A stretch of DNA of 14,896 nt from an uncultured Actinomycetes bacterium (GTDB lineage Bacteria; Actinomycetota; Acidimicrobiia; Acidimicrobiales; Ilumatobacteraceae): positions 1-14,896 of the forward strand of contig CALBSD010000109.1 in assembly GCA_937927625.1 (NCBI GenBank). Direction: 5' to 3'. Positions 1 through 7,007 of this stretch are shown here, piece after piece. A model generated the notes under the pieces. It had not been told where the DNA came from and did no database searches. It was given only the letters and a program-made list of their open reading frames with translations. Position numbers and translations under genes: made by a program. Numbering within the stretch: the stretch's first letter is position 1; each line of letters opens with the position of its first letter.

Positions 1-77
1 GAAGCGATACGGAAAAGGAGGCTGTAACCAATCTGGCCGGCTGCACCGGTGACGGCAATACGAACGGGAGTTGTCAT
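1..77 (-). CDS. mdh: Malate dehydrogenase, N-terminal 25 residues only (runs off the window)
   Basis: Only the first 25 codons and two bases are inside the window. Reading the minus strand from the ATG at 77-75 gives MTTPVRIAVTGAAGQIGYSL followed by LFRIA. This is the beta strand and glycine-rich NAD-binding loop (G11-A-A-G-Q-I-G17) of the long-chain cytosolic-type malate dehydrogenase found in actinobacteria, where the loop is GAAGQIGY rather than the shorter GxGxxG of the mitochondrial or bacterial type. The enzyme oxidises malate to oxaloacetate with NAD in the TCA cycle. The start is well defined because a TANNNT box ends six bases upstream and no Shine-Dalgarno sequence is present. It is the last gene of the minus-strand run that also holds sucCD. 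The catalytic His/Asp/Arg region lies outside the window, so activity cannot be judged. Confidence 0.88.
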   Translation of the reverse strand, partial: MTTPVRIAVTGAAGQIGYSLLFRIA

Positions 78-83
78 GCCTTC

Positions 84-89
84 AGCGTA
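84..89 (-). promoter_or_regulatory. mdh: Candidate -10 box of a leaderless mdh promoter
   Basis: On the minus strand the hexamer TACGCT is followed by six bases (GAAGGC) and then the mdh ATG. Actinobacterial -10 boxes follow TANNNT and start transcription about six or seven bases downstream, so the transcript would begin at or next to the ATG. The same CCTACGCT octamer with the same spacing precedes the ferredoxin gene. No convincing -35 box is visible. This is inferred from pattern only. Confidence 0.45.
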
Positions 90-120
90 GGCGCGCCGAC
101 GCCCCAATACCGAATACAAC

Positions 121-135
121 TGGGCGAAACGCCCG
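121..135 (-). terminator. Hairpin between acyltransferase stop and mdh; possible weak terminator
   Basis: GGGCG and CGCCC (122-126 and 130-134) form a perfect five-base-pair stem with a three-base loop. It starts about six bases after the acyltransferase stop codon in the direction of transcription. It is followed by AGTTGTATTC, which is only partly T-rich. With the promoter-like box before mdh, this suggests at least partial separation of mdh from the upstream genes. A short stem without a clean U tract makes it weak at best. Confidence 0.35.
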
Positions 136-140
136 TGAAA

Positions 141-2072
141 TCAGCGACCTACAGCCTTCAGGATGAAACCGACGTAATTGTCCTGGCCCAGCGAATTGGG
201 GTGGATTCCGTCAGAGGCAAACCAATCCTTATGACCCTTCGATAATGCCTGCCAATCAAGAACTGTGACGTTTGGATACTTCAACGGTAACGCCGTGATG
301 ATCTCATTGTTCTTGTCCGAATATGGGCTCCCAGGCACATGCACGGTGAGCACCACAACGTGAGGCACCGCAGCAAGTGGCTTCATCACTTTGTCGAACG
401 TGAATGATGATGCGCGGCCATTTGTTCCGAGATGAATGACGACGTAATTTCCGAGTTCACCCGTCTTCATGCGGTAGTCGAGAATTTGCGCACCGGCATT
501 TACCTGACGATTCTTCGCTGCATCAACAATGATGCCGTACGACGTGAGCTTGCGGGCTGAACCCAACATCACGGAGTCACCCACAGCAAACACATCGAAC
601 TTTGTGGCTGGCACTGTTGTCGCTACCGCCGGAGTTGTCGTTGTTGTTCCGATGGGAAGAGTGGTGACAGGGACTGTGACGACAGCACCCGAATTGTCAT
701 CCAGGTTGCCGGCAACTTCTTCGGGCATCACCTTTGCGCCGGCCATGCTCACCACGGCGAAAACAGGAACGATTGCGAGTGTTGCAAGGACAACAGGAAG
801 TGGACCACGCACTCCGCCACTGCGTTGACGCCATGCCCGGTAGGCGGCCAATGCGCGCCCTGTGCGAATCGGTGTTTCGATGAACTGATACGACGCTTCT
901 GTCATCACCACAGTGATTGCAATCAAGGCAACAAATTCACGTGGTTCCAGTGGCATGCCTGCGCTCTTACGGAATGCTTGGAACACGATCCAGTGATACA
1001 GGTACAAACCGTACGAGCGCTTTCCAATCCACACCAAGACCGGTGCACCAATGACGTACTTACCCAAGCGTGAACGTGGATGCGTCACTGTCGCAATCAC
1101 CAACATCGTTGCAATAGCAACCAGGATGAGTCCGCCGCGATACAGCAACGCATATCCCTCTGTCCCTGCCTCAGTCACTACTGTCTCTCGGAACTGCCAG
1201 CACATGTATGCCAAAGCACCAAGGCCGAGAAGGCCCAAAAAATCAAGACCGTTTGCATTGCCACCTGCGCGTGCACGGCGAATTGCCCATGGGCGCCATG
1301 CCGTGGCAAGTGCAGCACCTAAGAGAAGACCCGACGCACGCGACAATGTGCCGAGATACAGGAAATCAGTTCGCAACACCTGACGGCCGAACAACGACAT
1401 GAACTGATTCGGAGTCTTCGACAAGGTGTCTATCGGACCTGTGTGGAACATCGCGGCGGTGTACACACCGATAGCGGCTGCAAGACCAGTGAAGATCAAA
1501 CCAATGACAGGAAGTGTGCGTGAACGAAGAGTGCGCAACAACAAAAACATGACGATGGGCCAAAAGATGTAGAACTGCTCTTCAACAGCCAATGACCACA
1601 GGTGTCGCAGGGGTGCGAACTCTGCATTGCTTGTGTACGAGGAACCCGTCCACACTTGGAACCAGTTCGACACGTAGAACACGCCACCAACGACATCACC
1701 ACGCAATCGACCCAGTCGATCACGGTTGAACAAAGCGCAATAAGTGATTGTGCCAATCAGCAAAGTGAACAGCGCGGGCAATAGACGTCGTGCACGACGC
1801 ACCCAGAAATTGCCGAGAGAAACCGCACCACTACGTTCACGTTCTGCAATGAGCAACAACGTGATGAGGTAACCAGAGATGACGAAGAAGACTTCAACAC
1901 CGAGGAAGCCACCCCCGAGCCATTCACGGTTGGCGTGATAGGTGATGACTGCAATAACGGCTAAGGCACGAAGACCATCAAGACCTGGCACGTATGGGAC
2001 AACTGGACCGCGTCCGATTCCAGAAGTTGGTGTGCCACTGTTGGGCGCAAAGGTGTTTTCTTGATGACTCAT
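141..2072 (-). CDS. Membrane acyltransferase (AT3/OafA type) with C-terminal SGNH domain
   Basis: The 643-residue protein has two parts. Residues about 27-445 are an acyltransferase-3 membrane domain of roughly ten or eleven helices, with the family's R-x10-H motif (R35, H46), the GVEVFFVISGYLI segment at 58-70 and the LAVEEQFYIFWP segment at 161-172. After a last helix (about 424-445) comes a threonine-rich linker (464-490). An extracytoplasmic SGNH domain follows, with nucleophile S500 in GDS, GTN at 549-551 and the D621-x-x-H624 pair. Such proteins move acetyl or other acyl groups from the cytoplasm onto cell-wall or surface polysaccharides, and the SGNH part carries out the transfer outside. 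The acceptor cannot be told from sequence. The gene starts 12 bases after metF with no clear Shine-Dalgarno sequence. It is the only cell-surface gene in a metabolic run. Family confidence is high. Confidence 0.9.
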   Translation of the reverse strand: MSHQENTFAPNSGTPTSGIGRGPVVPYVPGLDGLRALAVIAVITYHANREWLGGGFLGVEVFFVISGYLITLLLIAERERSGAVSLGNFWVRRARRLLPALFTLLIGTITYCALFNRDRLGRLRGDVVGGVFYVSNWFQVWTGSSYTSNAEFAPLRHLWSLAVEEQFYIFWPIVMFLLLRTLRSRTLPVIGLIFTGLAAAIGVYTAAMFHTGPIDTLSKTPNQFMSLFGRQVLRTDFLYLGTLSRASGLLLGAALATAWRPWAIRRARAGGNANGLDFLGLLGLGALAYMCWQFRETVVTEAGTEGYALLYRGGLILVAIATMLVIATVTHPRSRLGKYVIGAPVLVWIGKRSYGLYLYHWIVFQAFRKSAGMPLEPREFVALIAITVVMTEASYQFIETPIRTGRALAAYRAWRQRSGGVRGPLPVVLATLAIVPVFAVVSMAGAKVMPEEVAGNLDDNSGAVVTVPVTTLPIGTTTTTPAVATTVPATKFDVFAVGDSVMLGSARKLTSYGIIVDAAKNRQVNAGAQILDYRMKTGELGNYVVIHLGTNGRASSFTFDKVMKPLAAVPHVVVLTVHVPGSPYSDKNNEIITALPLKYPNVTVLDWQALSKGHKDWFASDGIHPNSLGQDNYVGFILKAVGR

Positions 2073-2084
2073 AGCAAGTGAGGG

Positions 2085-2945
2085 TCAGGCGACCGGAAGG
2101 CCCAGTTGGGCGTAGATCTCCAGAGTCGCTGTGGACTTATTCATTGTGTAGAAGTGCAATCCAGGCGCACCTGCTTCGAGCAATTTGGCGCTGAGTTCTG
2201 TTGCGGCTTCCACACCGATACGACGCACATCATCGGGCGATGTTCCGGTTTCAAGACGTTCACGCAACCAAGTGGGGAACACTGCTCCAGAGAGTTCCGA
2301 CATGCGCTCTACCTGAGCAATGTTCGTGACAGGCATGATGCCAGGCACTACTGGTTTCGTTATCCCAAGATCAGCGAGGTCATTCACCAGAGAGAGGTAA
2401 TGGTCAATCTCAAAGAAAAATTGCGTATTGGCAAAATCAGCCACGCGCATCTTTTCTGCAAGATGGCGACGATCCGTCACTAAGTCAGGTGAACGAGGAT
2501 GCCCTTCGGGGTGAGCCGCAACGCCAATGGAAAGATCTGCAATTTCTTTCAGGTGCTCAATCAAATCGAGTGCGTAGACATAATCACTGGGGCGAGCATC
2601 GGCTGGATCTTTCGGAGCGTCGCCCGCAAGTGCAAGAACATTCTCAATGCCTGCATCAACATATGTCTTGATGATGTCTTCAATCTCGGAGCGAGTATGA
2701 CCAACACACGTGAGATGTGCCATCGAAGGAATTGAGGTTTCCTTCTGCGTCCACAAAACGGTGTCCCGCGTGTGCTCGCGAGTAGAACCGCCGGCTCCGT
2801 ATGTGACAGAGACGAACGACGGCTTCAAAGGCTCGAGTTCAGCAATGGTGCGACCCAAGGACATGGAACCTGATGCCGATTTTGGCGGAGAAAACTCGAA
2901 CGAGAACGTACGTCCCGCTGCAAGAAGTTCTCCGATTCGAGCCAT
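2085..2945 (-). CDS. metF: Methylenetetrahydrofolate reductase
   Basis: The 286-residue protein is a full-length short-form MetF barrel, which reduces 5,10-methylene-THF to 5-methyl-THF for methionine synthesis using FAD. Visible family motifs in order are FEFSPPK (16-22, with the catalytic-type Glu17), SVTYGAGGS (46-54), AHLTC (76-80), D109 in AGDAP (LRGD in E. coli; the Arg is absent here), the HPE segment (145-147), ADFANTQFFFEID (169-181) and PGIMP (201-205). The end HFYTMN (264-269) is also typical. The gap to purH upstream is 20 bases and to the acyltransferase downstream 12 bases, so co-transcription is likely. There is no Shine-Dalgarno sequence before the ATG. Instead TAGACT lies six bases upstream, so an internal leaderless start is possible. 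MetF beside PurH links two users of the folate one-carbon pool. Confidence 0.93.
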   Translation of the reverse strand: MARIGELLAAGRTFSFEFSPPKSASGSMSLGRTIAELEPLKPSFVSVTYGAGGSTREHTRDTVLWTQKETSIPSMAHLTCVGHTRSEIEDIIKTYVDAGIENVLALAGDAPKDPADARPSDYVYALDLIEHLKEIADLSIGVAAHPEGHPRSPDLVTDRRHLAEKMRVADFANTQFFFEIDHYLSLVNDLADLGITKPVVPGIMPVTNIAQVERMSELSGAVFPTWLRERLETGTSPDDVRRIGVEAATELSAKLLEAGAPGLHFYTMNKSTATLEIYAQLGLPVA

Positions 2946-2951
2946 TTGTTC

Positions 2952-2957
2952 AGTCTA
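2952..2957 (-). promoter_or_regulatory. metF: Candidate internal -10 box for leaderless metF transcription
   Basis: On the minus strand TAGACT is followed by exactly six bases (GAACAA) and the metF ATG, and there is no Shine-Dalgarno sequence. This is the same TANNNT-N6-ATG layout as at mdh and the ferredoxin gene. It lies in the 20-base gap after purH, so metF could be transcribed both from the upstream run and from its own start. Pattern-based inference only. Confidence 0.38.
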
Positions 2958-2965
2958 CGGGCTAG

Positions 2966-4474
2966 CTAGTGACGGAAGTGGCGAGTACCGGTGAGCACCA
3001 TGGCGATGCCATGAGTGTTGGCCGCCGTGATGGATGCAGAATCCCGCACACTGCCACCGGGTTGGATAACGGCAGTGACGCCAGCGGCGGCCAACTCTTC
3101 GACCGTATCGCCGAATGGGAAAAACGCATCGCTAGCGGCAACAGAACCCTTCGCAGATTCCCCTGCACGACCGATTGCAATACGCGCCGCATCAACTCGG
3201 TTGGGCTGTCCGCCACCAACACCAACTACGACATCACCATTTGCCAAGACAATGGCATTGCTCCATGTTGCAGCAACTGTCTGCCATGCAAGAAGCAAGC
3301 TCTGCCACTCTTCTGCGCTCGGCGCACGGTCTGTTGCGATCGTGAAGTTATCAAGTGGCTCGTCCACTTCGTCCACTGATTGCACCAAGAGCCCACCATC
3401 AATGGAACGCACGTTGATGGCCATCGAATGGAATGGCGCGACTGCCTCCAGCAAGCGCAAGTTCTCTTTGCCACTGAGAATCTCAAGTGCATCAGCAGAG
3501 AATGAAGGAGCGATTACGACTTCAGTGAAGACTTTTGAGATCTCCAATGCAGTTTCTGCATTCACTTCGCCATTCACCGCGATGATGCCACCGAATGCAC
3601 TAACCGGATCCGCATTGTGTGCACGCGTGTATGCCTGCAGAATCGTGTCACCCAGCGCAACGCCGCATGGGTTTGCATGTTTCACGACAACTGCAGCGGG
3701 ACGATCAAAACGCGACACCAACTGCCACGCAGCTTCGGTGTCATACACATTGAGATACGACATCTCTTTGCCGTTCAACTGCTGTGCTGAATCCCACCAG
3801 CTTTCAACGCCCGGCAAGCGATAGCGCGCGCCGGTTTGATGTGGGTTTTCTCCGTAACGAAGAACTTCCGCACGCTCTGCAACGAGAGTCAGAATTGGTG
3901 GCACAGTTGCACTCGCACGATCAGGACTTTCATCAGCAAGCCATGAAGCAATGGATGCGTCATAGGCACTGGTGATTCGGAATGCCTTTTGTGCAAGCAC
4001 TCGACGTGCACTGATTCCGAAGTAACCGCCTTCAATCATCTCGAGAACATCGGCGTAGTCAGCAGTGTCAACAATGACGCCAACATGAGCAAAGTTTTTT
4101 GCAGCAGCACGCACCATTGCAGGACCACCAACATCAATCAGCTCGACACTGGGCTTCGAACCAAACGGATACAGATTGACAACGACAAGGTCAATCTCTT
4201 CGATGCCGTGTTGTTCAAGTTCGTCGAGATGTTGAGGCTTGTCTCGGTCGGCGAGAATGCCGCCGTGCACTTTGGGATGCAAGGTGACAACGCGGTGATC
4301 GAGAATCGGTTCTAATCCGGTGAGTTCTGCAACATCGGTGACAGGGATCCCCGCATCACCAATTGCCTTGGCCGTTCCACCACTCGAGAGGATGGTCCAG
4401 CCAAGCGCGTGCAACGCCGAGGCAAACTCGACAATGCCGGTTTTGTCGTAAACGGAAAGAAGTGCGCGTGGCAC
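2966..4474 (-). CDS. purH: Bifunctional AICAR formyltransferase / IMP cyclohydrolase
   Basis: The 502-residue protein carries out the last two steps of IMP synthesis. It formylates AICAR with 10-formyl-THF and then closes the ring. The N-terminal cyclohydrolase (MGS-like) domain shows SVYDKTG (7-13), SSGGTAKAI (30-38), HPKVHGGIL (66-74) and NLYPF (100-104). The formyltransferase part shows RYGENPHQ (206-213), the catalytic K265-H266 in KHANPCG, DPVSAFGGI (289-297), SNAIV (405-409), SDAFFPFGD (448-456) and QPGGSVRD (471-478). The residue before SNAIV is Trp404, where E. coli has Lys. Mammalian enzymes also vary there, so this is probably tolerated. Length is slightly below the usual 510-530. 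The start is a GTG directly after the sucD TGA (no gap), which implies coupled translation. No purN is present between sucD and purH, unlike in many actinobacteria. Confidence 0.95.
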   Translation of the reverse strand: MPRALLSVYDKTGIVEFASALHALGWTILSSGGTAKAIGDAGIPVTDVAELTGLEPILDHRVVTLHPKVHGGILADRDKPQHLDELEQHGIEEIDLVVVNLYPFGSKPSVELIDVGGPAMVRAAAKNFAHVGVIVDTADYADVLEMIEGGYFGISARRVLAQKAFRITSAYDASIASWLADESPDRASATVPPILTLVAERAEVLRYGENPHQTGARYRLPGVESWWDSAQQLNGKEMSYLNVYDTEAAWQLVSRFDRPAAVVVKHANPCGVALGDTILQAYTRAHNADPVSAFGGIIAVNGEVNAETALEISKVFTEVVIAPSFSADALEILSGKENLRLLEAVAPFHSMAINVRSIDGGLLVQSVDEVDEPLDNFTIATDRAPSAEEWQSLLLAWQTVAATWSNAIVLANGDVVVGVGGGQPNRVDAARIAIGRAGESAKGSVAASDAFFPFGDTVEELAAAGVTAVIQPGGSVRDSASITAANTHGIAMVLTGTRHFRH

Positions 4475-5374
4475 TCAGCGAAGTCCAGCGACGATTTCTG
4501 CCATGAGCGATCCAGCTTCGGTTGGGTTCTGACCCACCTTCACGCCAGCATCACGCAATGCGTCCATCTTGCCCTGTGCTGTTCCCTTGCCACCAGAAAC
4601 GATGGCGCCTGCGTGGCCCATCTTCTTGCCCGCAGGTGCAGTCACGCCGGCGATGTATGCCGACATTGGCTTTGTCACATTTGCCTTGATGAACTCTGCT
4701 GCTTCTTCTTCAGCGGAACCACCGATTTCACCAATCATGATGATTGCGTGAGTCTCTGGGTCGTTCTGGAATTCGCGCAAGCAATCGATGAACGATGTAC
4801 CTGGCACCGGGTCACCACCAATACCAACACATGTTGATACGCCGATGCCACGCTGCTTGAGTTCGTAGAGAGCTTGGTATGTGAGTGTTCCGGAACGAGA
4901 CACGATGCCCACGTTTGGACCTGAGGCCGATGGAAGCTCCGCAATTTCACCGGCAGTAATACCGATGTTGCACTTGCCTGGGCTGATAATGCCTGGGCAG
5001 TTTGGACCAAGAAGACGCACGTTCGGGAAATCACGAACGAGTGTGTTGTAGGTGCGAGCTTCGTCTTGAGCAGGAATACCTTCGGTAATGCACACGATGA
5101 ATGAAATGCCCGCAGCAGCGGCTTCCAAGATTGCTGCAGATGCAGCCTTTGGTGGAACCGTAACGAACGATGCTGTTGCACCGGTTGCTGCTACTGCTTC
5201 CGCAACGCTGTTGTACACGGGGATGCCTTCGACATCTGTGCCACCCTTGCCAGGTGTAACACCGGCAACAACTTGTGTGCCGTATGCCTTGTTACGAAGA
5301 CCGTGGTACTTGCCTTGGCCTCCGGTGAGACCTTGAACGATGACCTTGGTGTTTTCATCAACGAAAATTGCCAT
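4475..5374 (-). CDS. sucD: Succinyl-CoA synthetase (succinate-CoA ligase), alpha subunit
   Basis: The 299-residue protein is the CoA-binding and phosphohistidine subunit. With SucC it converts succinyl-CoA, NDP and phosphate to succinate, CoA and NTP. It begins with the CoA-binding Rossmann part (VIVQGLTGGQGKYH, 11-24; usually TGxQG), followed by VTPGKGG (39-45), VPPKAA (73-78) and ITEGIP (96-101). Then come GPNCPG (123-128), SRSGTLTYQ (159-167) and the active-site histidine H254 in GHAGAIVSGG. All expected landmarks and the usual length of about 290-300 are present. AGGA eight bases before the ATG overlaps the sucC stop codon. The gap to sucC is 11 bases, and the stop abuts the purH start. 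A TCA-cycle pair followed by purH is a recurring actinobacterial order. Confidence 0.96.
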   Translation of the reverse strand: MAIFVDENTKVIVQGLTGGQGKYHGLRNKAYGTQVVAGVTPGKGGTDVEGIPVYNSVAEAVAATGATASFVTVPPKAASAAILEAAAAGISFIVCITEGIPAQDEARTYNTLVRDFPNVRLLGPNCPGIISPGKCNIGITAGEIAELPSASGPNVGIVSRSGTLTYQALYELKQRGIGVSTCVGIGGDPVPGTSFIDCLREFQNDPETHAIIMIGEIGGSAEEEAAEFIKANVTKPMSAYIAGVTAPAGKKMGHAGAIVSGGKGTAQGKMDALRDAGVKVGQNPTEAGSLMAEIVAGLR

Positions 5375-5385
5375 GACTGTGGTCC

Positions 5386-6531
5386 TTACTTCGCGAGTGC
5401 CACGGCGGCCTCTGCGGCCTCGAGCATTGTTGGCTTGCTGGTGAGCTTTGATTCGGGGATACCCGCATTGGCGAGGATCGTACGACCCTCTTCTGCGTTG
5501 GTTCCGTCGAGTCGAATAACGATGGGTGCGCGAAGGTCGACGCGACCAAGAGCTTCAACGATGCCCTTCGCCACTTCTTCACCGCGTGTGATGCCACCGA
5601 AGATGTTGATGAAGATGCTCTTCACTGCCTTGTCGGAGTTGATCACCTCGAGTGCGCTTGCCATGAGGTCAGCGTTTGCGCCGCCGCCAATGTCAAGGAA
5701 GTTTGCAGCAGAACCGCCCACTTGGTTCACCACGTCGAGGGTGCTCATTGCAAGACCAGCACCATTGGCGATGATGCCCACTGTGCCATCAAGACCGATG
5801 TACTGAAGACCCTTCTCGCGTGCAAGCTTCTCGCGAGCATCGAGCTCTTCGGTTGCCTTGAACTCTTCCCACTCTGGATGACGGAAATCGGCATTTGCAT
5901 CAAGGCTGACCTTGGCGTCAAGTGCATGTACTTCACCGGTTGGCTTCAAGATGAGTGGATTGATTTCTGCAAGGTCGCAGTCACCTTCGACGAAGCAGCG
6001 GTAGAGCTTCACCAAGATGTCAGCAACACCTTGCTGTGCCTTCTCAGGAATCTTTGCGTCAATAGCGGCCTTCAACGCGCCTGCTGCAGAGAGACCGTCA
6101 ACGGGGTCAATGTGAAGCATGAGGATTGCTGCTGGGTTTGATGCAGCTACTTCTTCAATCTCCACGCCGCCCTCTTTGGACAACATGAGGAGGTGCTTCT
6201 TTGCACCGCGATCAAGTGTGAATGATGCGTAGTACTCCTCAGCGATGTCGCTGGCATTTTCTACCCATACGCGCTTGACGACATGACCCTTAATGTCCAT
6301 GCCCAAAATATTTCCGGCGTGCGTGCGTACTTCGTCGGCGTTGTTTGCCAACTTGATGCCGCCAGCCTTGCCGCGTCCACCAACTTGTACTTGTGCCTTC
6401 ACAACAACTGGATAACCAGCTGCGTCTGCAGCTGCAACTGCTTGATCAACAGTGACAGCGACGTCGCCCTTCGACACCGGAATGTCGTAGCGGGCGAAAT
6501 ACTGCTTGCCCTGATATTCAAAAAGGTCCAT
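5386..6531 (-). CDS. sucC: Succinyl-CoA synthetase (succinate-CoA ligase), beta subunit
   Basis: The 381-residue protein is the nucleotide- and succinate-binding subunit, with an N-terminal ATP-grasp domain and a C-terminal ligase domain. Landmarks are MDLFEYQGK at the start, VKAQVQVGGRGKAGG (44-58) in the nucleotide-binding part, EINPLIL (189-195) of the metal site and NGAGLAMSTLD (256-266). These are followed by IGGGA (281-285), IFGGITR (310-316) and LDGTNAEEG (341-349). It is slightly shorter than the E. coli protein (388) but nothing important is missing. The ATG has a GGAG six bases upstream inside the 17-base gap after the B12-binding subunit gene. Nucleotide specificity (ATP or GTP) cannot be read from the sequence. 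The upstream mutase subunit would supply succinyl-CoA if it is a methylmalonyl-CoA mutase part. Confidence 0.96.
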   Translation of the reverse strand: MDLFEYQGKQYFARYDIPVSKGDVAVTVDQAVAAADAAGYPVVVKAQVQVGGRGKAGGIKLANNADEVRTHAGNILGMDIKGHVVKRVWVENASDIAEEYYASFTLDRGAKKHLLMLSKEGGVEIEEVAASNPAAILMLHIDPVDGLSAAGALKAAIDAKIPEKAQQGVADILVKLYRCFVEGDCDLAEINPLILKPTGEVHALDAKVSLDANADFRHPEWEEFKATEELDAREKLAREKGLQYIGLDGTVGIIANGAGLAMSTLDVVNQVGGSAANFLDIGGGANADLMASALEVINSDKAVKSIFINIFGGITRGEEVAKGIVEALGRVDLRAPIVIRLDGTNAEEGRTILANAGIPESKLTSKPTMLEAAEAAVALAK

Positions 6532-6537
6532 GAGTTA

Positions 6538-6541
6538 CTCC
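6538..6541 (-). promoter_or_regulatory. sucC: Shine-Dalgarno sequence of sucC
   Basis: GGAG on the minus strand sits six bases before the sucC ATG, in the short gap after the upstream stop codon. It supports the chosen start. It also lies inside a three-codon ATG-GAG-TAA reading frame of no likely meaning. Confidence 0.6.
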
Positions 6542-6548
6542 ATGTCTT

Positions 6549-6950
6549 CTATTCGCGGCTATCGAGTTCTTCTTCAAGCCATTGTGCAATGGCTTTCAAC
6601 GAAGAACCTGGGCCGAAGATGTTTCCAACGCCCTGCTCGCGAAGTGCGCGTGCATCTGCGTCGGGGATAACGCCACCGCCAAACACGAGCACTTCACCCA
6701 TGTCGCGGTTACGTAGTTCTTCCATTGTTCGAGGGAACAACGTGTTATGGGCACCAGATAAAAGCGAGAGACCGACCGCATCGGCGTCTTCTTGCAGAAC
6801 TGTTTCTGCAATTTGTTCGGGGGTCTGGTGCAGACCGGTATAAATCACTTCAAAACCATGGTCACGCAATGCACGTGTAATGGTCTTCGCGCCACGATCA
6901 TGGCCATCAAGACCAGGTTTGGCGACAACAACTCGGTAGGGGCGCTTCAC
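6549..6950 (-). CDS. Stand-alone cobalamin-binding (small) subunit of an acyl-CoA mutase
   Basis: The 133-residue protein is a complete B12-binding Rossmann-like domain of the methylmalonyl-CoA mutase C-terminal type. It has D15-G-H17-D-R-G20 (DxHxxG, with His17 as the lower cobalt ligand), S62-L-L64 (SxL) and G91-G-G93 (GG). It lacks the substrate-binding barrel, so it must pair with a separate large subunit. Two-gene mutases of this kind include isobutyryl-CoA mutase (IcmA/IcmB), 2-hydroxyisobutyryl-CoA mutase (HcmA/HcmB) and split methylmalonyl-CoA mutase; the small subunit alone does not decide between them. No large subunit is in the window. The start is GTG at 6950-6948, which places the first strand (YRVVVAKPGLDGHDRG) where expected. 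It is the first gene of the sucC-sucD run, 17 bases ahead of sucC. That position favours a role in making succinyl-CoA, but this is inference. Confidence 0.88.
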   Translation of the reverse strand: MKRPYRVVVAKPGLDGHDRGAKTITRALRDHGFEVIYTGLHQTPEQIAETVLQEDADAVGLSLLSGAHNTLFPRTMEELRNRDMGEVLVFGGGVIPDADARALREQGVGNIFGPGSSLKAIAQWLEEELDSRE

Positions 6951-6959
6951 AGAAAGGAA

Positions 6960-6965
6960 ACCCTA
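6960..6965 (-). promoter_or_regulatory. Candidate -10 box for the mutase subunit-sucCD-purH run
   Basis: TAGGGT on the minus strand lies nine bases before the GTG start of the B12-binding subunit, in the 57-base divergent gap. It fits TANNNT. A very short leader would result and no Shine-Dalgarno is present. No clear -35 box is seen. Weakly supported. Confidence 0.28.
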
Positions 6966-7007
6966 CGCCGAACAGGTGTTGTCGTACCAACCCGCCACAA
7001 TGGGGGT

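Noticed and set aside
90..97. GGCGCGCC palindrome upstream of mdh as an operator
   Set aside because: A single eight-base GC palindrome in a short gap is easily due to chance, and no second copy or spaced half-sites were found.
3015..3824. Long plus-strand open frame (269 codons)
   Set aside because: It is fully antisense to purH, whose motifs are complete. The product is alanine, serine and threonine rich with no recognisable domain, as expected of an antisense shadow.
5273..5806. Plus-strand open frame across the sucD-sucC junction
   Set aside because: It lies opposite two well-conserved genes and has no family features or ribosome-binding site.
6283..6843. Plus-strand open frame opposite sucC and the B12-binding subunit
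   Set aside because: Both opposing genes are certain. The translated product is serine and cysteine rich low-quality sequence.
6792..7007. Upstream extension of the 7008-7508 gene
   Set aside because: It would overlap the divergent mutase subunit gene and adds 72 residues of shadow-like sequence before a normal membrane-anchor N-terminus.
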